From positions 1 through 64,000 of the forward strand of contig NZ_JSEE01000017.1 in NCBI RefSeq assembly GCF_001625355.1: a DNA stretch of 64,000 nt. Direction: 5' to 3'. Positions 40,168 through 49,632 of the stretch are shown piece after piece; the first letter of the stretch is position 1, and every line of letters begins with the position of its first letter. The notes below the pieces were generated by a model. That model made no database searches, had not been told where the DNA came from, and worked only from the letters and a program-made list of their open reading frames with translations. The position numbers and the translations under genes are program-made. The stretch is from Marinomonas sp. TW1 (GTDB taxonomy: Bacteria; Pseudomonadota; Gammaproteobacteria; Pseudomonadales; Marinomonadaceae).

Positions 40168-40812
40168 ATGAAAACATTAGGATTACGAATACGCGAAAAG
40201 CGTAATGAGCAGAACATCACTCAATTGCAGCTATCAAAATTAGTTGGAGTTTCTCATGTCACGGTCTCCCAATGGGAAAGCGACACAACCGCGCCGAATG
40301 GGGAAAATCTATATAAGCTTGCTCAGACACTAAAAACACAAGCCAACTGGTTGATATCAGGAATTAATTCTCAACATGAAAGTAATGTGATCGCTCCGCC
40401 TATTCAGCAGAAGATGAAAAAGTTACCTGTTATAAGCCATGTACAAGCAGGCGCTTGGACAGAAGCTATAGATTACAGAGCCCTAGGTGACGAAATTCAA
40501 TGGGAAGAAGCCCCATCTTCAGTAGAGGAAAATGCTTTTTGGCTTAAAGTCATTGGCGATAGCATGACGGCTCAAAATGGTGTTAGCGTCCCTGAAGGTA
40601 GTTTGATATTGGTAAATCCCAACATACCTGCAGAGAATGGAAGTTTAGTCGTGGCTAAGCTGGATGGTACCGATGAAGTCACCTTCAAAAAACTAATGAT
40701 TGATGCTGGCCAAAAATATCTAAAGCCACTAAATCAAAGCTATAATGCAATTGCGATCAATGGCAACTGCCGAATTATAGGTGTAGTTACCGAGTCGAAG
40801 TACAAGTTTTAA
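40168..40812 (+). CDS. CI-type prophage repressor with S24 peptidase domain
   Basis: A 214-residue protein. The N-terminal helix-turn-helix (NITQLQLSKLVGVSHVTVSQWE) is followed by a LexA-like domain. It has an Ala-Gly cleavage candidate (HVQAGAW), the nucleophile Ser in GDSMT (about residue 132) and the Lys in VVAKLDG (about 164). DNA damage with RecA should trigger self-cleavage and induction. It probably binds operators at 40.1 kb and matching sites at 42.7 kb. Confidence 0.9.
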   Translation: MKTLGLRIREKRNEQNITQLQLSKLVGVSHVTVSQWESDTTAPNGENLYKLAQTLKTQANWLISGINSQHESNVIAPPIQQKMKKLPVISHVQAGAWTEAIDYRALGDEIQWEEAPSSVEENAFWLKVIGDSMTAQNGVSVPEGSLILVNPNIPAENGSLVVAKLDGTDEVTFKKLMIDAGQKYLKPLNQSYNAIAINGNCRIIGVVTESKYKF

Positions 40813-41357
40813 ACGGCAAGGTTGAATTGAGGTTTTAGAGTTCTAAGCAGTGTAAAGCAGTCCGTATGTTTGATACCAAAATTGTCGCATACATTCGGCA
40901 CCTTCACTTTTGTAGAATTATCAGGAACTCTTTTCTCATGAGTAACAATACAAACCTCATCCCCCTGAGAAGTTAAAGCCATTGCCTTTGCTATGATCCA
41001 TGGATCTGCACAATTTAAAAAGCTATCTCTGCTTGCTACATTCAAATGAGGTTGAGACATTAAATAGTCGACAATTTGAATGAAGCATTCCTGAGTCTGA
41101 TCATCACTAGTGTCCTGAAAGTGATGATCACGAGCTTTAACCCAGACACTTAACTTATCTTCTTCTTTCTGTTTCTCGCCTGGTTTAGCTTTGGCAGGTT
41201 TAGGTTGTTTCAGTTCATCCTGAATTTCCTTGATTGATACTAAGCGGCTTTCTATTACAGATTGATCAAGGAATGCCCAAAAACCTGAGCAAAAATACAT
41301 ATCATAATATGAGCCTTGCGCTTGTATATATATGTTCGCGTCTAGCATATACAACAT
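40809..41357 (-). CDS. PIN-like toxin (DUF4411 family)
   Basis: A 182-residue protein starting MLYMLDANIYIQAQGSYY, the DUF4411 PIN-type start with Asp6. Later acidic positions fit a PIN fold: Glu in IKEIQDEL, Asp in NCADPWIIAKA, and VCIVTHEKRV. Such proteins are RNases. It overlaps the ImmA/IrrE gene by one base, forming a toxin-antitoxin pair known from prophages. Convergent 4-base overlap with CI. Confidence 0.8.
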   Translation of the reverse strand: MLYMLDANIYIQAQGSYYDMYFCSGFWAFLDQSVIESRLVSIKEIQDELKQPKPAKAKPGEKQKEEDKLSVWVKARDHHFQDTSDDQTQECFIQIVDYLMSQPHLNVASRDSFLNCADPWIIAKAMALTSQGDEVCIVTHEKRVPDNSTKVKVPNVCDNFGIKHTDCFTLLRTLKPQFNLAV

Positions 41358-42484
41358 TAGATACCTAAATCCTTGGCTAAGTTCTTAACATTCAATGGTT
41401 TGGTTCCAAGTAAATGCCCTGCATCTCTAAGAAGCATACGACCACTAAGTGCCTCTGAAACAACAGCACTAGCAAAACTCTTACTTAAACGTGAAATTTT
41501 AGTACGATAGTACGATGGGCCAGAGCTATCAGAACTCTTCTCATAATCGACAACATACTTGCGAATTTCTTGACTATATTCATCTTGAGTAATTAGACCA
41601 AGAGTTAATGCTCTACGAGCAATTACCCATCGACTCACATGAAAGTGATTGGCTATTGCTGCAACATCTAAACGCCAATGCTCGTGCTCCCAAATGTCTA
41701 ACAACTCATTAGCTGGAACTAAAAACTCCGCAGCAACCGCGTTGCACTTAACTTCTTCTTTACGATGATTATTTGGAGATATATCAGATAAGCCGCTTTG
41801 ACCTATCCAAATATGAGCAAGTTCATGTATCAGAGTAAACAATTGTGCCGTTTTTGCATCGGCGCTATTGATGAAAACCACTGGACTTATCTCATCATAA
41901 ATAGCAAAACCTCGAAACTCACTAACGTGCAGAGGTTTACTAGCCCCCCCCAAATCACGCTCCTTCATAACAAGCACACCAAGGCTCTCAATATGATTTC
42001 TTACCGTGCGCTCATAATCGTCCCATTTACCAGTACGTCTGGTGGGAAGTTCTAAGCGAGCCCTCATATCTTTAACAATGTCATCGACTGGGCTATCTGC
42101 CGTAAATTTAGTTTTGAAACTTTTTTCGTGATAGAGATTTTCTAAGCGATATTCTTTATACCAGTCTTGCCTTTCCATCACTGTTCGAATGATAGCAATC
42201 AGTGAAGCACTAGGCTTTTGAACGCCTTTGCCGTCAATTGTACGTAAATCTGGAATTGGAAGTTCTTCTTGCGGCGTAGTTTTAGCAAAGAATAGACCAA
42301 AAGATACAAGCGTACAGTCAGCTAGATTTCTAGCCTGCTTCATAGTTGGAGAATCTTCACCACTCTCCCAAGAAGCCACTTGTTCTTCTTTAACGTTCAA
42401 TCGTTTTGAAAGCTCAGACGCAGTCATTCCTGCACGCTCACGCGCCCAAGTTATATTGGCTGGGTTTATATGTGCTTTGCTCAT
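41357..42484 (-). CDS. XRE/ImmA-IrrE family antitoxin-type protein
   Basis: A 375-residue protein. Residues ~5-60 form an XRE helix-turn-helix (RAGMTASELSKRLNVKEEQVASWE). A zinc peptidase-like domain has HELAH (LIHELAHIWIG) with a downstream Glu-rich helix (NAVAAEFLVP). Proteins of this pair act as regulator and antitoxin for the linked PIN-like toxin; some also cleave phage repressors. The pair sits between CI and the csrA-like operon. Confidence 0.85.
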   Translation of the reverse strand: MSKAHINPANITWARERAGMTASELSKRLNVKEEQVASWESGEDSPTMKQARNLADCTLVSFGLFFAKTTPQEELPIPDLRTIDGKGVQKPSASLIAIIRTVMERQDWYKEYRLENLYHEKSFKTKFTADSPVDDIVKDMRARLELPTRRTGKWDDYERTVRNHIESLGVLVMKERDLGGASKPLHVSEFRGFAIYDEISPVVFINSADAKTAQLFTLIHELAHIWIGQSGLSDISPNNHRKEEVKCNAVAAEFLVPANELLDIWEHEHWRLDVAAIANHFHVSRWVIARRALTLGLITQDEYSQEIRKYVVDYEKSSDSSGPSYYRTKISRLSKSFASAVVSEALSGRMLLRDAGHLLGTKPLNVKNLAKDLGI

Positions 42485-42792
42485 ATCGAATCGACCTAGA
42501 AAAACAATGTTTTAAGTGTAGCTAAGAATACAAAAGAGGATATGTCTGCCTGCTCCTTGGCATCTTGATTGTAGATTAAAACTTAACCTTGTACTGATTG
42601 GCAACAAATAAAGGCGATCAAATTAAATTTAAGCAAAATATTTTTCGGGAAACCAAAAGAAATTTAAGTTTTCCTAAATTTTGCTTGACATAAAACTTAA
42701 GTTTTACTAAATTTTGCTTGACATAAAACTTAAGTTTTACTAAGTTACAACTTAAGCAAACTTAAATAATCAAACCAAAAGGATAGGAAATT
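42485..42792 (+). promoter_or_regulatory. Tandem promoter-operator array for the csrA-like operon
   Basis: A 33-bp unit is duplicated. Each copy has TTGACA (42685-42690 and 42718-42723), a 17-base spacer containing AAACTTAAGTTT, and a -10-like TAAATT (42708-42713) or TAAGTT (42741-42746). The spacers carry CTTAAGTTTTACTAAG-type sites that differ by one base from the CI operators at 40.1 kb; another precedes them at 42663-42678. CI probably silences this operon. Confidence 0.7.
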
Positions 42793-43101
42793 ATGTTAAT
42801 TCTGACTCGACGCATTGGCGAAACCATCATGATTGGCGATGAAATCGAAGTAACGATTTCAGGCATCAAAGGCAATCTAATCCGCATTCGTACCGCTACC
42901 CCCGCCCTACTCACGCAAACTCGCAAGGTTGGACAAGCCATCAACATTGGCGACAACATCAGCGTGGAAATTCTGAGCGTAAAAGGCATGCAAGTTCGCC
43001 TTGGCATTACCGCTCCGCGCAATATTGCCGTTCATCGCGAGGAAATCTACCTCAAAATCAAAGCAGAACTACCTGGCTCTGCCATAAGCTTGGCGCACTA
43101 A
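42793..43101 (+). CDS. CsrA-like protein made of two partial CsrA units
   Basis: A 102-residue protein. Residues 1-~33 match the CsrA start ([20 protein letters not shown]). After a short linker, residues ~38-95 match CsrA again from its first strand to the end ([19 protein letters not shown], then [12 protein letters not shown]-like end with [10 protein letters not shown]). Normal CsrA has about 60 residues. The first unit keeps LTRR but lacks the C-terminal VHREEI; the second has the opposite. CsrA binds GGA motifs in mRNA leaders, so the phage may alter host translation. AGGATAGG precedes ATG. Confidence 0.85.
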   Translation: MLILTRRIGETIMIGDEIEVTISGIKGNLIRIRTATPALLTQTRKVGQAINIGDNISVEILSVKGMQVRLGITAPRNIAVHREEIYLKIKAELPGSAISLAH

Positions 43102-43155
43102 AAAAATAGGCATGGATGCATTATTTAAAGGCGATTAGCCACACAAGGAGATACC

Positions 43156-43620
43156 ATGAATACCAATCAATTTAACTGGCAAGAAGACCTTGTTGCCGGC
43201 CATGATGAAAACAGTACCCCCATCACCGTTCGTCAGCTTATAGACGCCATAAACGGGTATGAAAGCCTGCACGCTATTGCCTCTATGTCAGACAGCATGC
43301 GGGATAACCTAGCTCGAGCCGCTGCAGAAAACTATCGAGTAAAGCAGCACAACGAAAGCCTGCAGCGCACCGTCAACCAACTTGAGCAGCAGCTCAACTC
43401 TGCCAATGCTCGCATTAGCCAACTTCTAAATGAACACGCAGAATTTGATAACAGCAAAGCCCTAAACATTTTGGCCCAATATGCTGACCCAACATACTGG
43501 CGCAACCCCTACAACCAACATGGCGAGCTAAACACCCAACAAAGAAGCGTCTTCGCCAAAGGTTATCACGGCTATGAACTGGCCATGTCCGTCATCAAGA
43601 CAACGCAACAGGTTGCGTAA
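43156..43620 (+). CDS. Hypothetical protein of the csrA-prtN operon
   Basis: A 154-residue protein with a central coiled coil (QHNESLQRTVNQLEQQLNS) and a C-terminal FAKGYHGYELAMSVI. AGGAG precedes ATG. Related to unnamed phage proteins found near integrases; function unknown. Confidence 0.7.
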   Translation: MNTNQFNWQEDLVAGHDENSTPITVRQLIDAINGYESLHAIASMSDSMRDNLARAAAENYRVKQHNESLQRTVNQLEQQLNSANARISQLLNEHAEFDNSKALNILAQYADPTYWRNPYNQHGELNTQQRSVFAKGYHGYELAMSVIKTTQQVA

Positions 43621-43632
43621 AAGGGGGATGAC

Positions 43633-44058
43633 ATGAGTTTTGCAGTATTTGGTGTTTCAAAAGAACTAGCAGAAAGACAAGCAAAAACACGCCTTGCGAA
43701 AATTGAAAAGGCGGGAGAAAAAGCAGCACAAGAAATGGTCTCAAAATGGAAGTTCGACAGACAATTAAGCAAAGTCGATATTGCAGTAAAAATTCTTGCC
43801 AATATTGGTGAGATTCCAGAAGAGCCCTATCAAAATGCATTGAATGAACTCGTCAGCCAATACATGACAACCCTAACACCAAAGCAGATATCCCCGCTTT
43901 ATGGTGACCCAAAGCGCTGCAATGAGTTCTCCACAATCGCTCGTAAATTTGGCGCCAGTCAAATTGGCTACAAACAATGTGTACGACAAGAAGACCCAAA
44001 GCATGCGGGAAAATTCAAAAGCACGTGGATAGATGTTCCACAACGTCTATTAAACTAG
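43633..44058 (+). CDS. Hypothetical protein of the csrA-prtN operon
   Basis: A 141-residue basic, mostly helical protein (ERQAKTRLAKIEKAGEKAA, GDPKRCNEFSTIARKFGASQIG). Twelve bases after the previous gene. No family recognised; nucleic-acid binding is possible given its charge. Confidence 0.65.
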   Translation: MSFAVFGVSKELAERQAKTRLAKIEKAGEKAAQEMVSKWKFDRQLSKVDIAVKILANIGEIPEEPYQNALNELVSQYMTTLTPKQISPLYGDPKRCNEFSTIARKFGASQIGYKQCVRQEDPKHAGKFKSTWIDVPQRLLN

Positions 44059-44069
44059 GGAGTATTGAT

Positions 44070-44432
44070 ATGAGTTCAAAAACACTTTTTTTACTCATGG
44101 CTGAATTTGAAGGACGAGCGGCTGTAAAACTTGAAGAAGCATTGCACTACACCAACTTCAAAACACTGCATGAGGCCAATAAAGCGGCCAATTGTGGGGA
44201 GCTTCCCATTCCAGCCTTTCGAATGAGCAAGTCACAGAAGAGCCCCTACATCATTCATCTGGAAGATTTGGCCGAGGCATTGGACACAGCGCGCGAAGAA
44301 GCCAAACAACGCGCCTTGCTGCTAAGTGGCAAGGCTCCAATCTCAGAGCGAACAACTAAAAAGCAAAGCCTAATAAAAGAAGGGCCACTGAGACGTGGCC
44401 GACGCACTCAACGAGAGGCTATATCGGCTTAA
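44070..44432 (+). CDS. Pyocin activator PrtN-family protein
   Basis: A 120-residue protein, started at 44070 with GGGAG before ATG. It matches PrtN-type proteins (LMAEFEGRAAVKLEEAL, IPAFRMSKSQKSPYIIHLEDLAEALD). In Pseudomonas PrtN activates pyocin genes; the prophage homologues beside integrases may be excisionase-like or late activators. The last gene of its operon, overlapping the end of the convergent integrase by 14 bases. Confidence 0.82.
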   Translation: MSSKTLFLLMAEFEGRAAVKLEEALHYTNFKTLHEANKAANCGELPIPAFRMSKSQKSPYIIHLEDLAEALDTAREEAKQRALLLSGKAPISERTTKKQSLIKEGPLRRGRRTQREAISA

Positions 44433-45561
44433 TTAAGCCGGCCTCTCCGAGGTTTCTTGCGGGTTCAAAGTCGGCGTATTTATCAAACGCTCCCACTTTA
44501 TTTAGATGCGTGTATCGCGCCAAATTATTCCACGAGCGATGTCCTGACACCATGCTCACTTGCGGTATGGCATAACCCAGCTCAAACAAGTGACTCACAC
44601 CTTCGTGGCGCAGATCATGGAAGGTCAAATCTTCAATATTCGCAGCCACGCAAGACCGACGAAAACCCGAACCAATAGTTGATTCAGCGTACGGAAATAC
44701 TCTAGGCTCTCCATCTTGCCTTGGTTGGCGTTTAATAATCTCGATCGCTCTATTGGGAAGATGCAACAACATATCGTTGCCCTTCTTTTTACGAGGGTGC
44801 TTCATGTCTTTGATCAACACCACACCTTCTGCAAAATCAATATCGTTCCATTCGATACGACAAATTTCACCCAGTCGACGAGTTGAAAAGATAGCGAATA
44901 ATACAACATCGGCCAGTGGGGTTTTAAATACCGAGCTTCTGGACTTCCCATTCCTTTCTCGGTGGACATAATCACAAATACCGATTAACTCATCGAGTGA
45001 TGGCCGACGCGCTCTAGCGGTTGAACGATCGATAATGCCCATCCGATTACCCAGCTCTAATGCGTCGTCTATCTCTTGTAAGTCGATAGCAACTGACCAC
45101 GCCACCCTGGCATACTTTGCCAACACACGAATATAACTGATGTCTTGATTCACTGTAGCAGGTTTGGCGCCATCTTCATGGTACCGCTTACGAAGATACG
45201 CCATTAAATCGGCCGAGGTCATTTCAGACAAAAAGACCTCTTTTAACAGTGGCTCTTTGCTCATTAGCATCATCGTACTGCGTTTGGTTTTGCCAAGTGG
45301 GCTTGGTGCGTCTTCATGTTCAGACACATAACGCGCCATACCCTCAGCAACCGAAAGCTGAACCAACGACTTGCCACTTTCTAACTTGCGCTTAACTTCA
45401 GCTTCACGATTAGCCGCCCATAACTTAGCATTTTTAGAAGCTGATTTTCCTTCAAAACTCGATGCCTCACTAAAAACAACCTTGCCTCCACGAGAAATTC
45501 GAATTTGAGCAACGTGAACAATACTTCCATTTTTTTTAGTTCTAGTTTTAAAAGTTGCCAT
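44419..45561 (-). CDS. int: Site-specific tyrosine integrase (dusA-associated type)
   Basis: A 380-residue integrase. Catalytic residues are visible: Arg in FSTRRLGEICRIEW, HDLRHEG, SGHRSW and Tyr in ARYTHLN. The N-terminal arm- and core-binding domains precede (KTRTKKNGSIVHVAQIRI). Integrases located just upstream of dusA form a known group that inserts into the dusA 5' end. It should mediate integration and, with a helper, excision. Confidence 0.9.
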   Translation of the reverse strand: MATFKTRTKKNGSIVHVAQIRISRGGKVVFSEASSFEGKSASKNAKLWAANREAEVKRKLESGKSLVQLSVAEGMARYVSEHEDAPSPLGKTKRSTMMLMSKEPLLKEVFLSEMTSADLMAYLRKRYHEDGAKPATVNQDISYIRVLAKYARVAWSVAIDLQEIDDALELGNRMGIIDRSTARARRPSLDELIGICDYVHRERNGKSRSSVFKTPLADVVLFAIFSTRRLGEICRIEWNDIDFAEGVVLIKDMKHPRKKKGNDMLLHLPNRAIEIIKRQPRQDGEPRVFPYAESTIGSGFRRSCVAANIEDLTFHDLRHEGVSHLFELGYAIPQVSMVSGHRSWNNLARYTHLNKVGAFDKYADFEPARNLGEAGLIKPI

Positions 45562-45655
45562 ATTAATTTAGAAACCTGTAATTTTATGACATAATCAAAC
45601 GCACTAAATGGTAACGAAGAATAATGTCTGGTATGAAACTAATAACAACGCAAAA

Positions 45656-45688
45656 TGCTACAAAAAAAAATGTAGCAACCTTGTAGCA
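45656..45688. repeat. TGCTACA/TGTAGCA repeats between int and dusA
   Basis: TGCTACA (45656-45662), TGTAGCA (45671-45677) and TGTAGCA (45682-45688), with A9 between the first two. They may be integrase or excisionase binding sites, or a hairpin ending upstream transcription. Confidence 0.5.
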
Positions 45689-45734
45689 TTATATTACCTA
45701 AAAGCCCAAATAACGACCCAAATTGACCCTATAA

Positions 45735-46772
45735 ATGCTAAACGAAACCACAGACATTTTAAGCTCTAAGCCAGTAAAATCAGGCGATACAGTCGATAGA
45801 CGCTTTTCCGTCGCACCCATGATGGATTGGACTACGTCTGATTATCGGGTGTTTGCGCGTACCTTGACGAAGAACACCTTGCTTTATACTGAGATGGTGA
45901 CATCGGGGGCTTTATTAAAAGGCAATAATCCAGAACGTTTTTTACGTTATGACGATTGTGAACACCCTATTGCATTGCAATTAGGCGGTTCCAACGCTAA
46001 AGATTTAGGTCAATGCGCAGCCATGGCGGAAAAGTTTGGCTATGACGAGGTCAATTTGAATGTCGGTTGCCCGAGTGACCGCGTGCAAAACAGTTTGATT
46101 GGCGCTTGTTTGATGGCGCATCCTGATAAAGTTAAAGATGCCATGAAAGCCATGCAGGACGCTTGCAGCATCCCGGTGACCATTAAGCATCGTATTGGCT
46201 TGGATGAACAACAAGATTATAGTGTGGTGCGTGATTTTGTGGGCGACGTGACCACCACAGGGGTTAAGACCTTTATTGTGCATGCACGTAATGCCATTTT
46301 ACAGGGTTTGAGCCCAAAAGAGAATCGTGAGATTCCGCCCCTTAAGTACCATTTTGTACATCAGCTAAAAGAAGATTTCCCTGACCTTGAAATCATCATT
46401 AACGGTGGCATTAAAACCATAGAAGAGTGCCAAACGCAGCTACTAAAAGTAGATGGTGTGATGATTGGCCGCGAGGCGTATCACAATCCTTGGTTATTAA
46501 GCCAAGTCGACCATGCCATCTATGGCAATGCGCCATTGGTCACAAATAGATATCAAGCATTGGAAGCATTTGTGCCTTATGTAGAGGAAAAACTCGCACA
46601 AGGGGAACGGCTGCTTCATTTAACGCGTCATATTCTTGGCATTTTTCAAGGTGAACCTGGCGGCAAACAATTCCGTCGCTATCTTTCCGAAAATGGTCAT
46701 AAAGCCGACGCAAACGTTAACGTATTATTAGAGGCCATTGATTTGGTCAAACATCATCAACACAAAGGATAA
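45735..46772 (+). CDS. dusA: tRNA-dihydrouridine synthase A
   Basis: A 345-residue flavoenzyme that reduces uridines in the tRNA D-loop. Motifs: [45 protein letters not shown] and the C-terminal [17 protein letters not shown]. The prophage integrated at its 5' end, so its present N-terminal ~20 residues and promoter may be phage-supplied. It is 5 bases upstream of tal. Confidence 0.93.
   Translation: MLNETTDILSSKPVKSGDTVDRRFSVAPMMDWTTSDYRVFARTLTKNTLLYTEMVTSGALLKGNNPERFLRYDDCEHPIALQLGGSNAKDLGQCAAMAEKFGYDEVNLNVGCPSDRVQNSLIGACLMAHPDKVKDAMKAMQDACSIPVTIKHRIGLDEQQDYSVVRDFVGDVTTTGVKTFIVHARNAILQGLSPKENREIPPLKYHFVHQLKEDFPDLEIIINGGIKTIEECQTQLLKVDGVMIGREAYHNPWLLSQVDHAIYGNAPLVTNRYQALEAFVPYVEEKLAQGERLLHLTRHILGIFQGEPGGKQFRRYLSENGHKADANVNVLLEAIDLVKHHQHKG
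45801..45835 (+). other. Probable prophage attachment site attR within the dusA 5' end
   Basis: Dus-associated integrases recombine in the conserved 5' part of dusA, here the DNA encoding [11 protein letters not shown]. The partner attL was not found in this window. The exact core is inferred. Confidence 0.45.
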
Positions 46773-46777
46773 GAGCA

Positions 46778-47728
46778 ATGAGCAACAAGTTATCTCAGTT
46801 AAAAGAGTTCACGACCATTGTAGCCGATACTGGTGACATCACGGCAATCAAAGACTTTTTGCCAGAAGATGCGACCACTAACCCATCTCTAATGCTAAAA
46901 GCCGCTCAAATTCCTGAATACGCCCCTTTTCTAGAGCAGGCGGTTGCTTGGGCGAAGACTCAGAGCGATGATAAAGCACAACAAATTCTAGACGCCGGCG
47001 ACAAACTTGCGGTTATCGTTGGTACAGAAATCTTAAAATACGTTCCTGGCCGTATTTCTACGGAAGTCGATGCACGTTTGTCTTTTGATAAAGACGCGAC
47101 GCTTGCCAAAGCACGTAAGTTGATCGCTTTGTACGAAGAAGCTGGCGTGTCTCGTGACCGTGTTTTAATCAAAGCGGCGTCAACTTGGGAAGGCATTAAA
47201 GCGGCAGAAGAGCTAGAAAAAGAAGGCATCAACTGTAACCTAACACTGCTTTTCTCTTTTGCTCAAGCACAAGCCTGTGCTGAAGCCGGTGTTTACCTAA
47301 TTTCACCTTTCGTCGGTCGTATTCTAGATTGGTACAAAAAATCAACGGGGCAAGACTACACAGCCGAAACGGATCCAGGCGTTGTGTCTGTGACGGAAAT
47401 CTACAACTACTACAAACAACACGGTTACAAGACAGTTGTAATGGGCGCAAGCTTCCGTAACATCGGTGAAATCGAGCAACTGGCTGGCTGCGACCGTTTG
47501 ACCATCAGCCCAGCGTTGTTAGAAGAACTGAAGAAAGACGAAGGCGTATTAGAGCGCAAATTGGTTCCAACTACCGACGTGAAAGCTGCACCAGCTGCGA
47601 TTTCGGAAGCGGATTTCCGTTGGGCAATGAACGAAGACGCTATGGCGACTGAGAAGTTGTCTGAAGGCATCCGTAACTTCGCGGTTGACCAACGTAAGTT
47701 GGAAGACACTTTGGCTTCTATGCTATAA
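46778..47728 (+). CDS. tal: Transaldolase
   Basis: A 316-residue class I transaldolase of the pentose phosphate pathway, which moves dihydroxyacetone units between sugar phosphates. Motifs: [25 protein letters not shown] with the Schiff-base Lys at about residue 132, and [16 protein letters not shown] precedes ATG, 5 bases after dusA, and a terminator follows. Confidence 0.95.
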   Translation: MSNKLSQLKEFTTIVADTGDITAIKDFLPEDATTNPSLMLKAAQIPEYAPFLEQAVAWAKTQSDDKAQQILDAGDKLAVIVGTEILKYVPGRISTEVDARLSFDKDATLAKARKLIALYEEAGVSRDRVLIKAASTWEGIKAAEELEKEGINCNLTLLFSFAQAQACAEAGVYLISPFVGRILDWYKKSTGQDYTAETDPGVVSVTEIYNYYKQHGYKTVVMGASFRNIGEIEQLAGCDRLTISPALLEELKKDEGVLERKLVPTTDVKAAPAAISEADFRWAMNEDAMATEKLSEGIRNFAVDQRKLEDTLASML

Positions 47729-47756
47729 GACGCGTTGTCGTTCAGTAGTGCTATTC

Positions 47757-47785
47757 TAAAAACGCGGCCTAGGTCGCGTTTTTTA
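47757..47785 (+). terminator. Terminator after tal
   Basis: ACGCGGCC-TA-GGTCGCGT followed by T6; one G-T pair in the stem. Confidence 0.85.
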
Positions 47786-47832
47786 TGTCTGTTCAACGAG
47801 TAACACAGGATAAAACCAGTTAAGATTTAGGC

Positions 47833-48348
47833 ATGATGACAGAATTTGAAAAAATGATTAACGGCGAACACTTCAATAGCCTAGACTTAGCTCTTCGCCT
47901 AAAGCGCGAAGCCGCCCGTCTTGCCTGCGCTAAATACAACGCACATCCTAGTAAAGGCAATCTCAGACACATTACTCGCCTCTTTGCACAGTCTGAACAA
48001 GTCATCATAGAACCCGGCTTTCAATGTGATTATGGTAGCCAGATTTATTTGGGCAAAGGCGTGTACATTAACTTTCAGTGCGTGTTTCTTGATAGCGCCC
48101 CCATCCATATTGGTGACCAAGTGTTAATCGGACCAGCCGCGCACCTGTATACCGTTGACCACCCTCGTGAGGCCGCGGCAAGAGTCGCTGGCGAATGCTT
48201 TGCTCGTCCTATTCATATCGGCAATCGCGTGTGGGTCGGCGGCGGTGCCAAGATCCTACCCGGCATCCGCATAGGAGATGACGCCATCATTGCGGCCAAT
48301 GCGGTCGTCACTCGCAATGTAGCACAAGGTGAACGTTATTTTGGCTAA
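47833..48348 (+). CDS. Maltose/galactoside O-acetyltransferase-like protein
   Basis: A 171-residue left-handed beta-helix acetyltransferase of the LacA/NodL/Maa group: FQCDYGSQIYLGKGVYINFQCVF-like hexapeptide turns, ARPIHIGNRVWVGGG and IIAANAVVTRNV. The catalytic His is likely in YTVDHP. The enzyme acetylates sugars with acetyl-CoA. The C-terminus ends early at GERYFG, where relatives continue with GNPAK-type sequence, so it may be shortened by a few residues. Confidence 0.85.
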   Translation: MMTEFEKMINGEHFNSLDLALRLKREAARLACAKYNAHPSKGNLRHITRLFAQSEQVIIEPGFQCDYGSQIYLGKGVYINFQCVFLDSAPIHIGDQVLIGPAAHLYTVDHPREAAARVAGECFARPIHIGNRVWVGGGAKILPGIRIGDDAIIAANAVVTRNVAQGERYFG

Positions 48349-48516
48349 TTAGCCGCAATTATGACCAAATTGTCACGCTTTCATTCGATAATGGACGAGG
48401 GTCTGAACACTTCATCAAACTAGGTAAGCAATCAGCAATACTAAAGGAAATGCCTTTCCTAGTGCGGTTTCTTTGACTATTTTCTATATACTGATCGAAA
48501 ATTTTCAGGGGGTCAA

Positions 48517-49617
48517 ATGCAATATTGGATCATGCTTTTTATTAGCTTATTATCGCTCAACGGGTACGCCAACGACGTGTCCCGCGATGATCGGCACCTT
48601 AATGTCACGCAAGTTGCCGAATTTGACGGCATACCTTGGGGCATTAGTCTGCTTGATGACCAATTTGCCATCATTACTGTCAAACAAGGTGAGGCCTATA
48701 AGGTCAACCTAAACACGGGTCAAAAGCAGGCTCTCAGCAACCTTCCTAAAGTCGATAACCGTGGTCAGGGGGGCTTATTAGATGTCGCCAAATCCCCCAA
48801 TTACGCGCAAGATGGTTGGTTATATTTTACCTATGCAAAACCGACTGAAGCAGGCTCAGTCACCACCTTAGCAAGAGCTCAGTTAGACAATAACCGCTTG
48901 ATCAATTGGCAAGATTTATTGGTCAGCCGCTCTGCTAGCGCCACCAGCAAGCACTATGGTGGTCGCATTACCTTTGATGATCAGCAACATGTGTTTTTTA
49001 GCATTGGCGATCGCGGTGTTCGCGAAAATGCCCAAGATCTCCGCAATCATGCGGGCAGCATCATTCGCTTAAATCTGGATGGTAAGGTTCCAGCAGATAA
49101 TCCATTTGTTTCTCATGCCAACATACGTAATGAAATCTGGAGTTATGGCCATCGTAATCCACAAGGCTTGTTTTATGATAATAATACCCAGACCCTTTGG
49201 TCGAATGAGCATGGTCCACGCGGTGGGGATGAAATCAACTTGATTCGCCCTGGCGCGAATTACGGCTGGCCGATTGTCTCTTATGGCAAAGAGTACTGGG
49301 GTCCTATCAGCGTTGGTGAAGGCACGGAAAAAGACGGCATTAACAGCCCGATAAAGGTGTACATTCCTTCCATCGCGCCCAGCAGTTTAATCCGATATCA
49401 AGGGCTGTTATTTTCCAACTGGAATGGTGATTTTTTGTCAACGGCACTTGCCTTGAGACACTTAAATAAAATTCACGTTGAAAAAGACGGTTCCACTAAG
49501 GAAACCCGTTATCTTGAAGACTTGAACGAACGTTTGCGCTCCATCGCTCAAGACACTCAAGGCATTCTGTATTTAGGAACCGACTCTTGGAAACTATTAA
49601 AAGTTACCCTTCAGTGA
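48517..49617 (+). CDS. PQQ-dependent aldose sugar dehydrogenase-type protein
   Basis: A 366-residue periplasmic protein with a signal peptide (about residues 1-18, ISLLSLNGYA). It resembles soluble aldose sugar dehydrogenases (YliI family): WGISLLDDQF, DRGVRENAQDLRNHAGSIIRL, YGHRNPQGLFYD, WSNEHGPRGGDEINL and GANYGWP. These form a six-bladed propeller binding PQQ and Ca2+ and oxidise aldoses. GGGGGTC lies before ATG. Confidence 0.88.
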   Translation: MQYWIMLFISLLSLNGYANDVSRDDRHLNVTQVAEFDGIPWGISLLDDQFAIITVKQGEAYKVNLNTGQKQALSNLPKVDNRGQGGLLDVAKSPNYAQDGWLYFTYAKPTEAGSVTTLARAQLDNNRLINWQDLLVSRSASATSKHYGGRITFDDQQHVFFSIGDRGVRENAQDLRNHAGSIIRLNLDGKVPADNPFVSHANIRNEIWSYGHRNPQGLFYDNNTQTLWSNEHGPRGGDEINLIRPGANYGWPIVSYGKEYWGPISVGEGTEKDGINSPIKVYIPSIAPSSLIRYQGLLFSNWNGDFLSTALALRHLNKIHVEKDGSTKETRYLEDLNERLRSIAQDTQGILYLGTDSWKLLKVTLQ

Positions 49618-49632
49618 AAAACACGCTGACGT

